From Ilumatobacteraceae bacterium (lineage in GTDB: Bacteria; Actinomycetota; Acidimicrobiia; Acidimicrobiales; Ilumatobacteraceae): 8,205 nt of DNA. The notes beneath the pieces were generated by a model, which was not told the origin of the DNA, did not search any database, and saw only the letters and a program-made list of their open reading frames with translations. Position numbers and translations under genes: made by a program. Below, piece after piece: positions 1 to 7,305 of the stretch (position 1 is the stretch's first letter; every line of letters begins with the position of its first letter). The stretch covers positions 1-8,205 of the forward strand of contig JAENVT010000156.1 of NCBI GenBank assembly GCA_016650435.1, in the 5' to 3' direction.

Positions 1-1998
1 CGCGACGACGGTAAGCACGTCGTGGTCTTCAAGCCGACGATGAGCATGAGCACCTACCTGGTGGCGTTCGTCGTCGGCCCGCTCGAGGCCACCGAACCGA
101 TCGACGTCGACGGAACTCCGCTGCGCGCCGTCCACGTGCCCGGCAAGGGCCACCTCACCGCGTTCGCTCTCGAGATCGGCGCGTTCTCGCTTCGTTGGTA
201 CCAGAACTACTACGGCATCCCGTACCCGAGCGACAAGGTCGACATGCTCGCCCTGCCCGACTTCGCCGCCGGCGCGATGGAGAACCTCGGCTGCATCACG
301 TATCGCGAAAGCTTGCTGCTGGCCGATCCGCAGACGGCCACCCAATACGAGCTGCAGAACGTCGCCGATGTCGTGGCCCACGAGGTTGCCCACATGTGGT
401 TCGGCGATCTCGTCACCATGCGCTGGTGGAACGGGATCTGGCTCAACGAAGCCTTCGCCACGTTCATGGAGATCGCCTGCTGCGACGCGTTCCGGCCCGA
501 CTGGCAGCGGTGGACGACGTTCAGTCTCGAACGCAGCGCGGCATTCGAGACCGACTCGTTGGCCAGCACGCGGTCGGTCGAGTTCCCTGTAGAAGCGCCA
601 GCCGACTGCGACGGCATGTTCGACGTGCTGACCTACCAAAAAGGTGGCTCGTTGCTCCGCATGCTCGAGCAGTACCTCGGCGCCGAGGAGTTCCGCCAGG
701 GAATCAGCCTGTACCTGAAGACCCATGCCTACAGCAACACCGAGACCGGCGATCTTTGGGATGCGATCGAAAAGGCCAACCCCAGCGTGCCGGTGCGCAC
801 TCTGATGGATTCATGGATCTGGCAGCCGGGATACCCGCTGATCTCCGCCCGCCTCGACGGCACCGAGCTGGTGCTGAACCAGCAACGGTTCGGGTACGAA
901 GACACCGACGATCCGACGATATTCGTTGTGCCGATTCACCTGTCGATCGACGGAGTCGAATCGAAGCTGCTGCTCGATTCGGCGCAAGCTCGCGTCACGT
1001 TGCCAACCGGCGATGCAACGGTGGTCGTCAATGCCGGCGGTCACGGATTCATGCGTGTCGCCTACGACGACACGCTGCGCACCCGAATCAGTGGCGACAC
1101 GCTCGAGCGCCTCACTGTGATCGATCGCTACAACCTCGTCGACGATGCCTGGAACGCAGTGATCAGCGGCAGGTTGGCAGCTTCAGATTTCCTCACCTTC
1201 GTCGAAGCATTCCACGACAACAGAGACCTGGCGGTTTGGCAGGCAATTGCCGTTGGGCTGCGCGGTCTCGGCCGGCTGCTCGACGGGCCCGCCTACGAGG
1301 CTCTGCAACACCGCATCGCCGATCTCGCCCGCCCCGTCGTCGCCGATCTCGGGTGGGAACCCACTGACGGCGAATCGGATCTCACGTCCAAGTTCCGCGG
1401 CTTGATGGTCGGCGTGCTGGCCATCCAAGGCAGCGACCCTGAAGCGCAGGCTCGCTGCCGCGAGATGTTGAACGACGACAGCACCGACCCCGAGCTCGCC
1501 GCGACCGCCGCGGTCGCGGTGGCTTCGATCGGAACCGACGACGATTACGACGAGTTCGTGCAGCGGTTCCGCACCGCCGAAACACCCCAGCTGAAGTTGC
1601 GATACATGTTTGCGCTCGCCGAGTTCCCGCGGGCGGAGCAGATCCGCCGCACGATCGACCTGGCGTTGTCGGACGAGGTCAAAACGCAGGATGCCCCGTT
1701 CCTACTGAATCGGTGCATTGCCAATCGTCAGAATGGCGCGATGGCGTGGGAGTTCGTCCGGCGGCAGTGGCCGCAGCTGCTCGAGAAGTTCCCCGACAAC
1801 ACGATCGTCCGGATGGTCAGCTCCATCACCACGTTGACAACACCAAACCTCGTCGCCGACGTCGAGGCGTTCTTCTCCGAGCATCCCATTCCGCAAGCCG
1901 CCAAGACGCTCGAGCAACTGCTCGAGCGCCAAAAGGTCAACGCCGGTCTGCGCGCTCGCGAAGCAGAATCACTGGCCTTGGCACTGACCCAGAACTAG
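1..1998 (+). CDS. pepN: M1-family zinc aminopeptidase (aminopeptidase N-like), 5' end missing
   Basis: This enzyme removes N-terminal residues from peptides, probably in the cytoplasm. The frame is open from base 1, so the gene starts upstream. 665 codons are visible; the usual length of about 850 residues implies that 180-200 N-terminal residues are missing. A GTG at base 22 lies inside the conserved fold and is not a start. The hallmarks are all present: the substrate-binding GAMEN motif (GAMENLG, bases 271-291), the zinc site HEVAH (379-393), and the third zinc ligand Glu of WLNEAFA (448-450) 18 residues after HEVAH. A Tyr in LTYQKGG (634-636) fits the transition-state tyrosine. After about base 850 come a beta domain and a long helical C-terminal region, as in the ERAP1-like C-terminal domain. 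The TAG stop overlaps the stop of the convergent acyl-CoA ligase gene. Family assignment is very secure; substrate preference cannot be read. Confidence 0.96.
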   Translation, partial: RDDGKHVVVFKPTMSMSTYLVAFVVGPLEATEPIDVDGTPLRAVHVPGKGHLTAFALEIGAFSLRWYQNYYGIPYPSDKVDMLALPDFAAGAMENLGCITYRESLLLADPQTATQYELQNVADVVAHEVAHMWFGDLVTMRWWNGIWLNEAFATFMEIACCDAFRPDWQRWTTFSLERSAAFETDSLASTRSVEFPVEAPADCDGMFDVLTYQKGGSLLRMLEQYLGAEEFRQGISLYLKTHAYSNTETGDLWDAIEKANPSVPVRTLMDSWIWQPGYPLISARLDGTELVLNQQRFGYEDTDDPTIFVVPIHLSIDGVESKLLLDSAQARVTLPTGDATVVVNAGGHGFMRVAYDDTLRTRISGDTLERLTVIDRYNLVDDAWNAVISGRLAASDFLTFVEAFHDNRDLAVWQAIAVGLRGLGRLLDGPAYEALQHRIADLARPVVADLGWEPTDGESDLTSKFRGLMVGVLAIQGSDPEAQARCREMLNDDSTDPELAATAAVAVASIGTDDDYDEFVQRFRTAETPQLKLRYMFALAEFPRAEQIRRTIDLALSDEVKTQDAPFLLNRCIANRQNGAMAWEFVRRQWPQLLEKFPDNTIVRMVSSITTLTTPNLVADVEAFFSEHPIPQAAKTLEQLLERQKVNAGLRAREAESLALALTQN

Positions 1999-3605
1999 GC
2001 CAGCTTCTCGACCTCCAACTGATCAGCGGCGTGGCGCGCTCGGAGAACCTTTTTGTCGAATTTGCCGACGCTCGTCTTGGGCACTTCGGAGATGAATGTC
2101 CATCGCTCGGGAAGCCAGAACTTGGCTGTGCGTTCGGCCAACCAGCCGCGGAGCTCCGCAGCAGTGACCGTCGAGTCGGCTTTGCGAACCACGCAGGCGA
2201 GGGGCCGTTCGTCCCATCGCTCGTCGGGTACACCGATGACGGCCGCCTCGGCGATGTCGGGGTGACCCATCAGCGTGTTCTCGAGGTCGACAGACGACAC
2301 CCACTCGCCACCGGACTTGATGACGTCCTTCGACCGGTCGCTGATCATCACATATCCCCTCGGCGACACTGAGGCGACATCGCCGGTACGAAGCCAACCG
2401 TCGTGGAACTTGTCGGGATCATCGACCCGGTAGTACGAGGCAGTGATCCACGGCCCGCGCACCTCGATCTCGCCGAGCGACTCGCCATCCCACGGAACGG
2501 TCGCCCCACTGTCGTCGGTGAGGCGCAGTTCGACACCGGGAAGAATGCGACCGGTGCGCGACCGCCACGTGACCTCATCGTCGCCTGCCATGTCTTTTGG
2601 CGGATGGCCGATCGCGCACACCGGACTGGTTTCCGTCATGCCCCAACCCTGAACGATCGGCACACCGAAGACGTCGAGGTAGCCCTCGATCAAGGCCCGC
2701 GGCACAGCCGAACCACCACACATCACCAGCCGCAGCGACGACAGATCGGCTGCCTTGCCGTTGATCAGCAGGTCCGTCAGCACCGTTGGTACGGCGCCGG
2801 TCAACGTGGGCCTGGTCTCTTCGATGATCCTGCTCAACGGCACGGCTTGCAAGTACTGCTGTGGAAACACCAGGTCGGCGCCAACCATCCACGCCGCGTA
2901 CGGCGTACCCCAGGCATTCGCGTGGAACATCGGCACGATCACCAGCATCCGGTCGCTCTCGGCGAGGGCGATGTTGGCCGTCGAGGTGACCATCAGCGAA
3001 TGCAGGAACGTGCTGCGATGGCTGTACATCACACCCTTGGGGTTGCCGGTGGTGCCGCTCGTGTAACACATCGCCATCCCAGTGCGCTCGTCGAGATCCG
3101 GATAGTCGAAGCCGGGCTTTTCTGCGGCGAGGAGGGAGTCGTAGTCGAGGGTCTCACCGAGGGCGGACGTGTCGCCAGAGCCTTTGACGATGATGTGCTT
3201 CACCGTGGTCAGCTGATCACGAACCTTGGCGAGCAACGGGAAGATCGAGGCATCGACGATGATCACCTGATCCTCGGCATGATTGATGACGAAGGCGAGT
3301 TGGTCGGGGAACAGGCGGACGTTGAGGGTGTGCAGCACCGCGCCCATGCATGGCACGGCGAGGTATGCCTCCAGGTGGGTCTGGTTGTTCCACATGAAGG
3401 TGCCGACACGATCGCCGTCTTGGACACCCAACCTGGTGAGGGCGGCAGCCAGTTGGTCGGCGCGGTCGGCAACCTCGGCGAAGGTTGCCTCGTCGTAGCC
3501 ATCGCCGGTGAAGGTGATGACGTTGCTGGTGGCGTGGACCGTGCGCCCGTGTTGCAGGATCGGTCGGATCGTCAACGGATAGTCCTGCATCGTGCTGAGC
3601 TGCAT
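1995..3605 (-). CDS. AMP-forming medium/long-chain acyl-CoA ligase (AlkK / Thermus FACS type)
   Basis: This 536-residue enzyme activates a fatty acid with ATP to an acyl-adenylate and transfers it to CoA, feeding beta-oxidation or lipid synthesis. The adenylate-forming signatures occur in order: the P-loop [12 protein letters not shown] (residues 181-192), [14 protein letters not shown] (224-237, the fatty-acid gate region in the Thermus enzyme), GWGMTET (320-326), DGWLRTGD (402-409), the hinge [13 protein letters not shown] (423-435), and the C-terminal PKTSVGK with catalytic Lys515. The length is normal for the family. The ATG at 3605 is supported by GGAGGGG on the minus strand (bases 3611-3617), 5 nt upstream. 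A TANNNT-like -10 (TAACGT, bases 3634-3639) could give a short leader, but no -35 is visible. The gene is monocistronic in view: divergent from the membrane-protein gene and convergent with the aminopeptidase. Chain-length preference is inferred only from family resemblance. Confidence 0.95.
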   Translation of the reverse strand: MQLSTMQDYPLTIRPILQHGRTVHATSNVITFTGDGYDEATFAEVADRADQLAAALTRLGVQDGDRVGTFMWNNQTHLEAYLAVPCMGAVLHTLNVRLFPDQLAFVINHAEDQVIIVDASIFPLLAKVRDQLTTVKHIIVKGSGDTSALGETLDYDSLLAAEKPGFDYPDLDERTGMAMCYTSGTTGNPKGVMYSHRSTFLHSLMVTSTANIALAESDRMLVIVPMFHANAWGTPYAAWMVGADLVFPQQYLQAVPLSRIIEETRPTLTGAVPTVLTDLLINGKAADLSSLRLVMCGGSAVPRALIEGYLDVFGVPIVQGWGMTETSPVCAIGHPPKDMAGDDEVTWRSRTGRILPGVELRLTDDSGATVPWDGESLGEIEVRGPWITASYYRVDDPDKFHDGWLRTGDVASVSPRGYVMISDRSKDVIKSGGEWVSSVDLENTLMGHPDIAEAAVIGVPDERWDERPLACVVRKADSTVTAAELRGWLAERTAKFWLPERWTFISEVPKTSVGKFDKKVLRARHAADQLEVEKLA

Positions 3606-3723
3606 CTGTTCCCCTCCGCTGTCAGTGCGGGAAACGTTAGCTGCGCCAATTTCAATAGGCCGAATGGATCAACATTCTTGAGATTCGTGCCGAAGTATTC
3701 AGACGTATGGCAAGATCAGCCGA
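3606..3723. promoter_or_regulatory. Divergent intergenic region between acyl-CoA ligase and membrane-protein genes
   Basis: This 118-bp spacer is more AT-rich than its flanks and must hold the start signals for both divergent genes. On the minus strand there is a clear Shine-Dalgarno (GGAGGGG, bases 3611-3617) and a possible -10 TAACGT (3634-3639) without a matching -35. On the plus strand a TTGAGA (3678-3683) has no good -10 at the usual spacing, and no Shine-Dalgarno precedes the ATG at 3724. I see no convincing palindromic operator. Promoter positions are therefore tentative. Confidence 0.35.
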
Positions 3724-4815
3724 ATGAGTGCGACGACGATGTCTCCGATTGCCGAGACGCGCCCGCAAACTGCTGCGACAGGCCGGTACTTCGTCAATGC
3801 ACCCGTCGATGCCCTGCTGATCGGCGGCGCATCGCTCCTGCTCTACGCACTATTCCGGCTGCGCCCGGAGATGGCCTCGTCGCCGGCGGTCGCTTCACTC
3901 GCAGCCACGCTGGTCTGGGTGTGCAACTACCCGCACTTCGCCTCGACCAACTACCGGCTGTATCACTCCCGCGCGTCGATCGCGCAATACCCGCTGACAA
4001 GCTACGTCACCCCGATCGTGGTGACTGCCGCGGTGATCGGCTGCTATCTGTCGCCCGAAAACATCGCCCCGATGTTCATCAAGTTGTATCTGCTGTGGTC
4101 GCCCTACCACTTTTCCGGCCAGACGCTCGGAATCACCATGGTCTACGCCCGGCGGTCGGGGTTCATCATCGACGGGTGGCTCCGTCGCAGCCTGACGGCG
4201 TTCATCTTCTTGACCTTTCTCGTCCAAAACGCCTGGGCCGAGGTCGGTAGCCACGCCAATCCCTTCTACGGCGTCCAATACCCGACGCTCGGTGTTCCGG
4301 TGTGGCTTCCGCAGATATTGACGAAGCTGATGTGGATTGCGCTTGCTGCGACCATTGCGCTTCTGATCTGGAAGATCGTCAATGGTGGCCCCAAGGTGCC
4401 GCTGATCGTGCTGTTGCCGGCATTCACCCAGTACGTATGGTTCGTCGCCACGCCTGCTGGGCAGTTCGCCTACATGGTGCCGTTCTTCCACTCGCTCCAA
4501 TACCTGCTCATCGCCTGGAACGTTCAGCTCAAGGAAGGGCTCGGCGAACGCAAACGCGAACCATCGGTGCGGTTCGTGTGGACCGAGTCGTCGCGGTGGA
4601 TGGCGATCAACATCGCAGGCGGCTACATATTGTTCTGGGCGCTTCCGCATCTCGGCAGCCATTTCGGAAAGCCGTTGGTCTTCAGCACGGCCGTCATGCT
4701 CGCTGCGATCCAGATCCACCATTTCTTCGTGGACGGTGTCATCTGGCGGCTGCACAATCCTGCGGCGCGATCACCACTGTCGTCCTCGCTGCGAGCTGTT
4801 AGCGGGCGACTGTGA
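3724..4815 (+). CDS. Polytopic membrane protein with conserved-looking histidine motifs, unknown function
   Basis: This 363-residue protein is not one I can name. After a short polar N-terminus it has about eight to ten hydrophobic segments (roughly 29-46, 54-70, 93-111, 115-140, 155-173, 200-219, 226-243, 249-266, 292-308, 318-338), so it is an integral membrane protein. Histidines sit at or near the ends of hydrophobic segments in motif-like settings: NYPHF (68-72) with His81 nearby, SPYHFSGQ (126-133), FFHSLQY (254-260), PHLGSH (308-313) and QIHHFFVDGVIWR (330-342). Such spacing recalls membrane enzymes with metal-binding histidines, but the order does not match the HX3H/HX2HH boxes of classic desaturases, so a catalytic role is only inference. 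The stop overlaps the next gene's GTG by 4 bp, implying translational coupling. The ATG at 3724 lacks a clear Shine-Dalgarno; a second ATG five codons downstream is an alternative start. Confidence 0.85.
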   Translation: MSATTMSPIAETRPQTAATGRYFVNAPVDALLIGGASLLLYALFRLRPEMASSPAVASLAATLVWVCNYPHFASTNYRLYHSRASIAQYPLTSYVTPIVVTAAVIGCYLSPENIAPMFIKLYLLWSPYHFSGQTLGITMVYARRSGFIIDGWLRRSLTAFIFLTFLVQNAWAEVGSHANPFYGVQYPTLGVPVWLPQILTKLMWIALAATIALLIWKIVNGGPKVPLIVLLPAFTQYVWFVATPAGQFAYMVPFFHSLQYLLIAWNVQLKEGLGERKREPSVRFVWTESSRWMAINIAGGYILFWALPHLGSHFGKPLVFSTAVMLAAIQIHHFFVDGVIWRLHNPAARSPLSSSLRAVSGRL

Positions 4816-5807
4816 AGCGGTCTCTGCTCGCGATCGGCCTGATGTGCCTGGGCGTGTTGATGTTCGCGACACCGTGCAGCGCGTACACGCCCCCCGAAAC
4901 AGACCCCCGTATCGTCATCTCGACGTCGCGAGGAACGATCCTCGTCGCTCTGGCTCCTGAGAATGCCCCGCAGCACGTCAAGGAATTCCTGACCGCCCTT
5001 GGTGCCGGCGATTTCAAAGGCGCCAACGTGGCGCGCGTGGAATCGCAGTACTACGCCCAGATCGTCGGCAAGTTGGGGACCGCGCAACTCGCGGCCTTGC
5101 CAGTCGAGCGCGAGAAGGTTGGCAATCTTCGCGGCGCGTTCAGCGTGTACGACAGCGGCAAGCCCGGCGAGGCGCCGACGCTGATATTCGTCGTCGTGAA
5201 GAGCCCGCAACTGGACCCTGACTACACCTCGATCGGGTTCGTCGAAGGAGGGATGAGCATTGTCAAGGCGATCACAGACACCCCCACCGTCGGTGATCAC
5301 CAGCCGACCGAGCCGATCACAATCACCGAAGTGCATATAGCGACGCCAAAGGAGCGGGCCTTGTTGCGTCAGGCGGAGGCCACGACCGGCTCTAACGACG
5401 AAGCGACTTCCTTGCTTGCCGCCATTTTCATCGTCGCCTGCGCTGCCTTCGTGGCCGCAATCATCTCCGCCTTCTACGAGCGAATCGGCAAGCAGAGGGC
5501 GCAATCACTGGCACTGATCGTCGCCCTGCTGACATTCTTTGCGGTCTGGGTGGCAGTGGGCGGGACCACGCACGGCCACGGCCTTGTGGGGGTGGTGCTG
5601 TTCGGCGGTGCAATCGCAATTTTCAGGCTGATGGGCAGGTTCGAACGGCCCGCGCAAGTGGCTTCAGGCCAAGTCGCGCAGCCACGACAACTCGCCGATG
5701 GCGAACTGAACGCCGAGACTGGGGTCGATCACGTGGAGGGCGAACTCGAGATCATCCTCCGCGAGGGAGACGCAACCGCTGGTCGGTCTGCTCGCGCCAG
5801 AGGCTGA
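4812..5807 (+). CDS. Exported cyclophilin-type peptidyl-prolyl isomerase, degenerate, with C-terminal membrane domain
   Basis: This 331-residue protein begins at a GTG overlapping the upstream stop (GTGA). Residues 1-24 form a signal peptide (MKRS, a hydrophobic core, then CSA before Tyr25), so the following domain should lie outside the membrane. Residues 33-178 follow a cyclophilin fold: ISTSRGTILVALAPENAPQHVKEFL, then Arg75 aligning with catalytic Arg55 of human CypA, Tyr80/Tyr81 at F60/M61 and Gln83 at Q63, and later LDPDYTSIGFVEGGMSIVKAI. The usual FHR is VAR, SMAN is SVYD, and the SQFF segment is TLIF, so isomerase activity is uncertain. Residues 199-221, 231-250 and 257-275 are hydrophobic, probably three membrane helices. 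The last 47 codons lie antisense to the convergent transpeptidase-like gene. It may help fold or stabilise the upstream membrane protein or another envelope protein; that role is inferred from coupling only. Confidence 0.85.
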   Translation: MKRSLLAIGLMCLGVLMFATPCSAYTPPETDPRIVISTSRGTILVALAPENAPQHVKEFLTALGAGDFKGANVARVESQYYAQIVGKLGTAQLAALPVEREKVGNLRGAFSVYDSGKPGEAPTLIFVVVKSPQLDPDYTSIGFVEGGMSIVKAITDTPTVGDHQPTEPITITEVHIATPKERALLRQAEATTGSNDEATSLLAAIFIVACAAFVAAIISAFYERIGKQRAQSLALIVALLTFFAVWVAVGGTTHGHGLVGVVLFGGAIAIFRLMGRFERPAQVASGQVAQPRQLADGELNAETGVDHVEGELEIILREGDATAGRSARARG

Positions 5808-6488
5808 ATACGAGTTGCGGTGCAGGAAGATTGCCGCGGCGAAAGCCGGTTCGCCCGGGAGCGCACCGGAGATCGGGTCGAGGTTGGCGCCGATGACGGC
5901 CGCGTGCCCGTACACGTCGCCGACGTTTGCCAGCCACTCGTTCGGTGACGAGCATCCCGGAGCGTTCACCAGCTGCTGATACGAGGGTGTATTTGGAGTC
6001 GCGCCCCAGCAGTCTTCGCGGCGTACGAGCCGGTACGACCCGCGCACCCCGATGTCGGGACGATTCCCGAAGAACTGGAAGCGCTGCCCGTCCCACGCGC
6101 GCACGTTGCCGAGCGGAAACACTCCTGCTGGTGCCGTGCCGTCTCCCGATCGGCGATCGGCTAGCGGGCGCGAGCCGTTCTTGCCGAGTCGGGCGGTGAC
6201 CGGTGCCTGCTGACAGCGCCATTGACCAGCGCTCGACCTCGCCACGATCTGCAGCGTCGCGGTTGTCGACTCCCAGGTGTCGGCTGCGACGATGACGAAC
6301 TGGCTGGCCAACGGATGTCGTGACGACAACAGCTGGGCGGTACCCACGTCACAGATGGCGCCTGGCGTGAAGGCCACATCGCGTTTTGCTGGATGCGTTG
6401 CCGTCGCAGGCGCGGCGCGTGCAGTGGGGATTGTCACCGATCCGGCCAGCGCGATGACGATCGCAGCAGCGGCACAACGGCGATCCAT
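5664..6488 (-). CDS. Secreted L,D-transpeptidase-like (YkuD fold) protein
   Basis: This 274-residue protein resembles the YkuD family, whose members cross-link peptidoglycan stems or attach proteins to them using a catalytic cysteine. The N-terminus MDRR, a hydrophobic run and TARA (cleavage likely after residue 25) form a signal peptide. The domain shows GKNG (102-105), GDGTAPAGVFPLG (115-127), His223 in IFLHRN, and the active-site motif TSGCVSL with Ser237, Gly238 and Cys239. Several extra cysteines (for example in EDCWG and APGCSS) suggest a disulfide. I chose the ATG at 6488; an in-frame TTG three codons upstream has no better ribosome site. The gene lies 42 bp downstream of the DUF4097 gene on the same strand and could be its operon partner or have its own promoter. 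The 3' end overlaps the convergent cyclophilin gene by 144 bp, including the catalytic codons. True transpeptidase activity is not provable here. Confidence 0.88.
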   Translation of the reverse strand: MDRRCAAAAIVIALAGSVTIPTARAAPATATHPAKRDVAFTPGAICDVGTAQLLSSRHPLASQFVIVAADTWESTTATLQIVARSSAGQWRCQQAPVTARLGKNGSRPLADRRSGDGTAPAGVFPLGNVRAWDGQRFQFFGNRPDIGVRGSYRLVRREDCWGATPNTPSYQQLVNAPGCSSPNEWLANVGDVYGHAAVIGANLDPISGALPGEPAFAAAIFLHRNSYSASGASRPTSGCVSLAEDDLEFALHVIDPSLGVQFAIGELSWLRDLA

Positions 6489-6530
6489 GGCGGGCAAGCC
6501 TACGAGGCGGTGCTCGAACGAGCCCGTCGG

Positions 6531-7295
6531 CTAGCTGGCGCGTTCGACGCGGATGTCGCCCGACACCGTCTTCAGCTGCAGCCGGACTGGGCGTCGATCA
6601 GTGTGATCCGATGCCGGCACCGGGTCAGGCAGCATCGCTCGGCCGCTGAGGGTCGAGATCTCGGCCTCGACACGAATGCCGCTGGGCAATCCCACGCGCA
6701 CATCACCGGAGATCGAACGCACAGAGATGTCGGATCCACAGCAGCGGCCGACGCGCACGTCACCACTGGTCGAGCCGATCAGCACATCTCCGTCGCACAT
6801 CTCGACGCGCAGATCACCGGAGGTCAGTGTGGCGTCGAGCCTGCCACCGACGCGCCCGACGGTGCAGTCACCGGAAACCGAGGAGATGTTCGCGTCGCCC
6901 ACAATCTCGCCACACGAGAAACCGCCGGAGGCAGTGGTCGCGTCGAGCTTGACGGCATCGCCCATTTCGATGTCACCCGATGCTGTGTGCACGCGCACGA
7001 CGCCAAGACGCCCCACCAGGCGTATCTCGCCCGATGTCGAGCTGATTTCAATGTCGGTACCGCCAGGCACGTGAGCGACGATGCGGGTGTGGCGCCCTCG
7101 TCGACCCCAACGCGACGGATGGCGCACCGAGACACGATCGCCGGTGTTGTAGATCTCGAACTCGTCGGCGTCGGTGCTGTCGATGGTGAGTTGAATCACG
7201 CCGGCATCACCGGTGTACACCTCGACCGTGCCAACCGGAACACGGACATCGAGCGAAGGTCGTTCGCCAACTTGCCAACTCTCGTTGCGACTCAT
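6531..7295 (-). CDS. DUF4097-family beta-solenoid protein
   Basis: This 254-residue protein is built from repeated short strands ending in an SG(D/E/G/R) turn, at residues 88, 106, 123, 141, 159, 177, 196, 217 and 245. The first seven are 17-19 residues apart, the signature of a right-handed beta-helix of the DUF4097 (adhesin-like) family. There is no signal peptide or membrane segment, so it is probably cytoplasmic. Five cysteines (128, 143, 167, 185, 186) lie along the solenoid. I chose the ATG at 7295 (MSRNESWQV) because the longer frame to 7424 would run through the upstream gene. It lies 10 bp after the stop of the ribbon-helix-helix gene, so the two are almost surely co-transcribed. From memory, similar HicB-like/DUF4097 pairs occur in Streptomyces. 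Biochemical function is unknown; a binding scaffold or a partner of the upstream regulator are reasonable guesses. Confidence 0.9.
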   Translation of the reverse strand: MSRNESWQVGERPSLDVRVPVGTVEVYTGDAGVIQLTIDSTDADEFEIYNTGDRVSVRHPSRWGRRGRHTRIVAHVPGGTDIEISSTSGEIRLVGRLGVVRVHTASGDIEMGDAVKLDATTASGGFSCGEIVGDANISSVSGDCTVGRVGGRLDATLTSGDLRVEMCDGDVLIGSTSGDVRVGRCCGSDISVRSISGDVRVGLPSGIRVEAEISTLSGRAMLPDPVPASDHTDRRPVRLQLKTVSGDIRVERAS

Positions 7296-7305
7296 ATCAC
7301 ACGCT

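Noticed and set aside
2403..4250. 615-codon plus-strand open frame opposite the acyl-CoA ligase and running into the membrane-protein gene
   Set aside because: It is antisense to a gene with all expected motifs, its translation is rich in Arg/His/Asp without domains, and it crosses the divergent promoter region. Such long shadow frames are normal in GC-rich DNA.
3895..5504. Long minus-strand frames (3895-4755 and 4623-5504) opposite the membrane-protein/cyclophilin operon
   Set aside because: Their translations are low-complexity charged sequence with no recognisable fold, while the plus strand shows clear membrane helices, a signal peptide and a cyclophilin domain.
6486..6497. TTG start at 6497 for the transpeptidase-like gene
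   Set aside because: It adds only three residues, has AGG too close to act as a ribosome site, and an ATG lies at 6488 just before the typical Arg-Arg of the signal peptide.
6512..6523. Short inverted repeat GCTCG-AA-CGAGC between the DUF4097 and transpeptidase-like genes
   Set aside because: The stem is five pairs with a 2-nt loop (or four pairs with a GAAC loop) and no U-tract follows on the minus strand, so it is not a convincing terminator.
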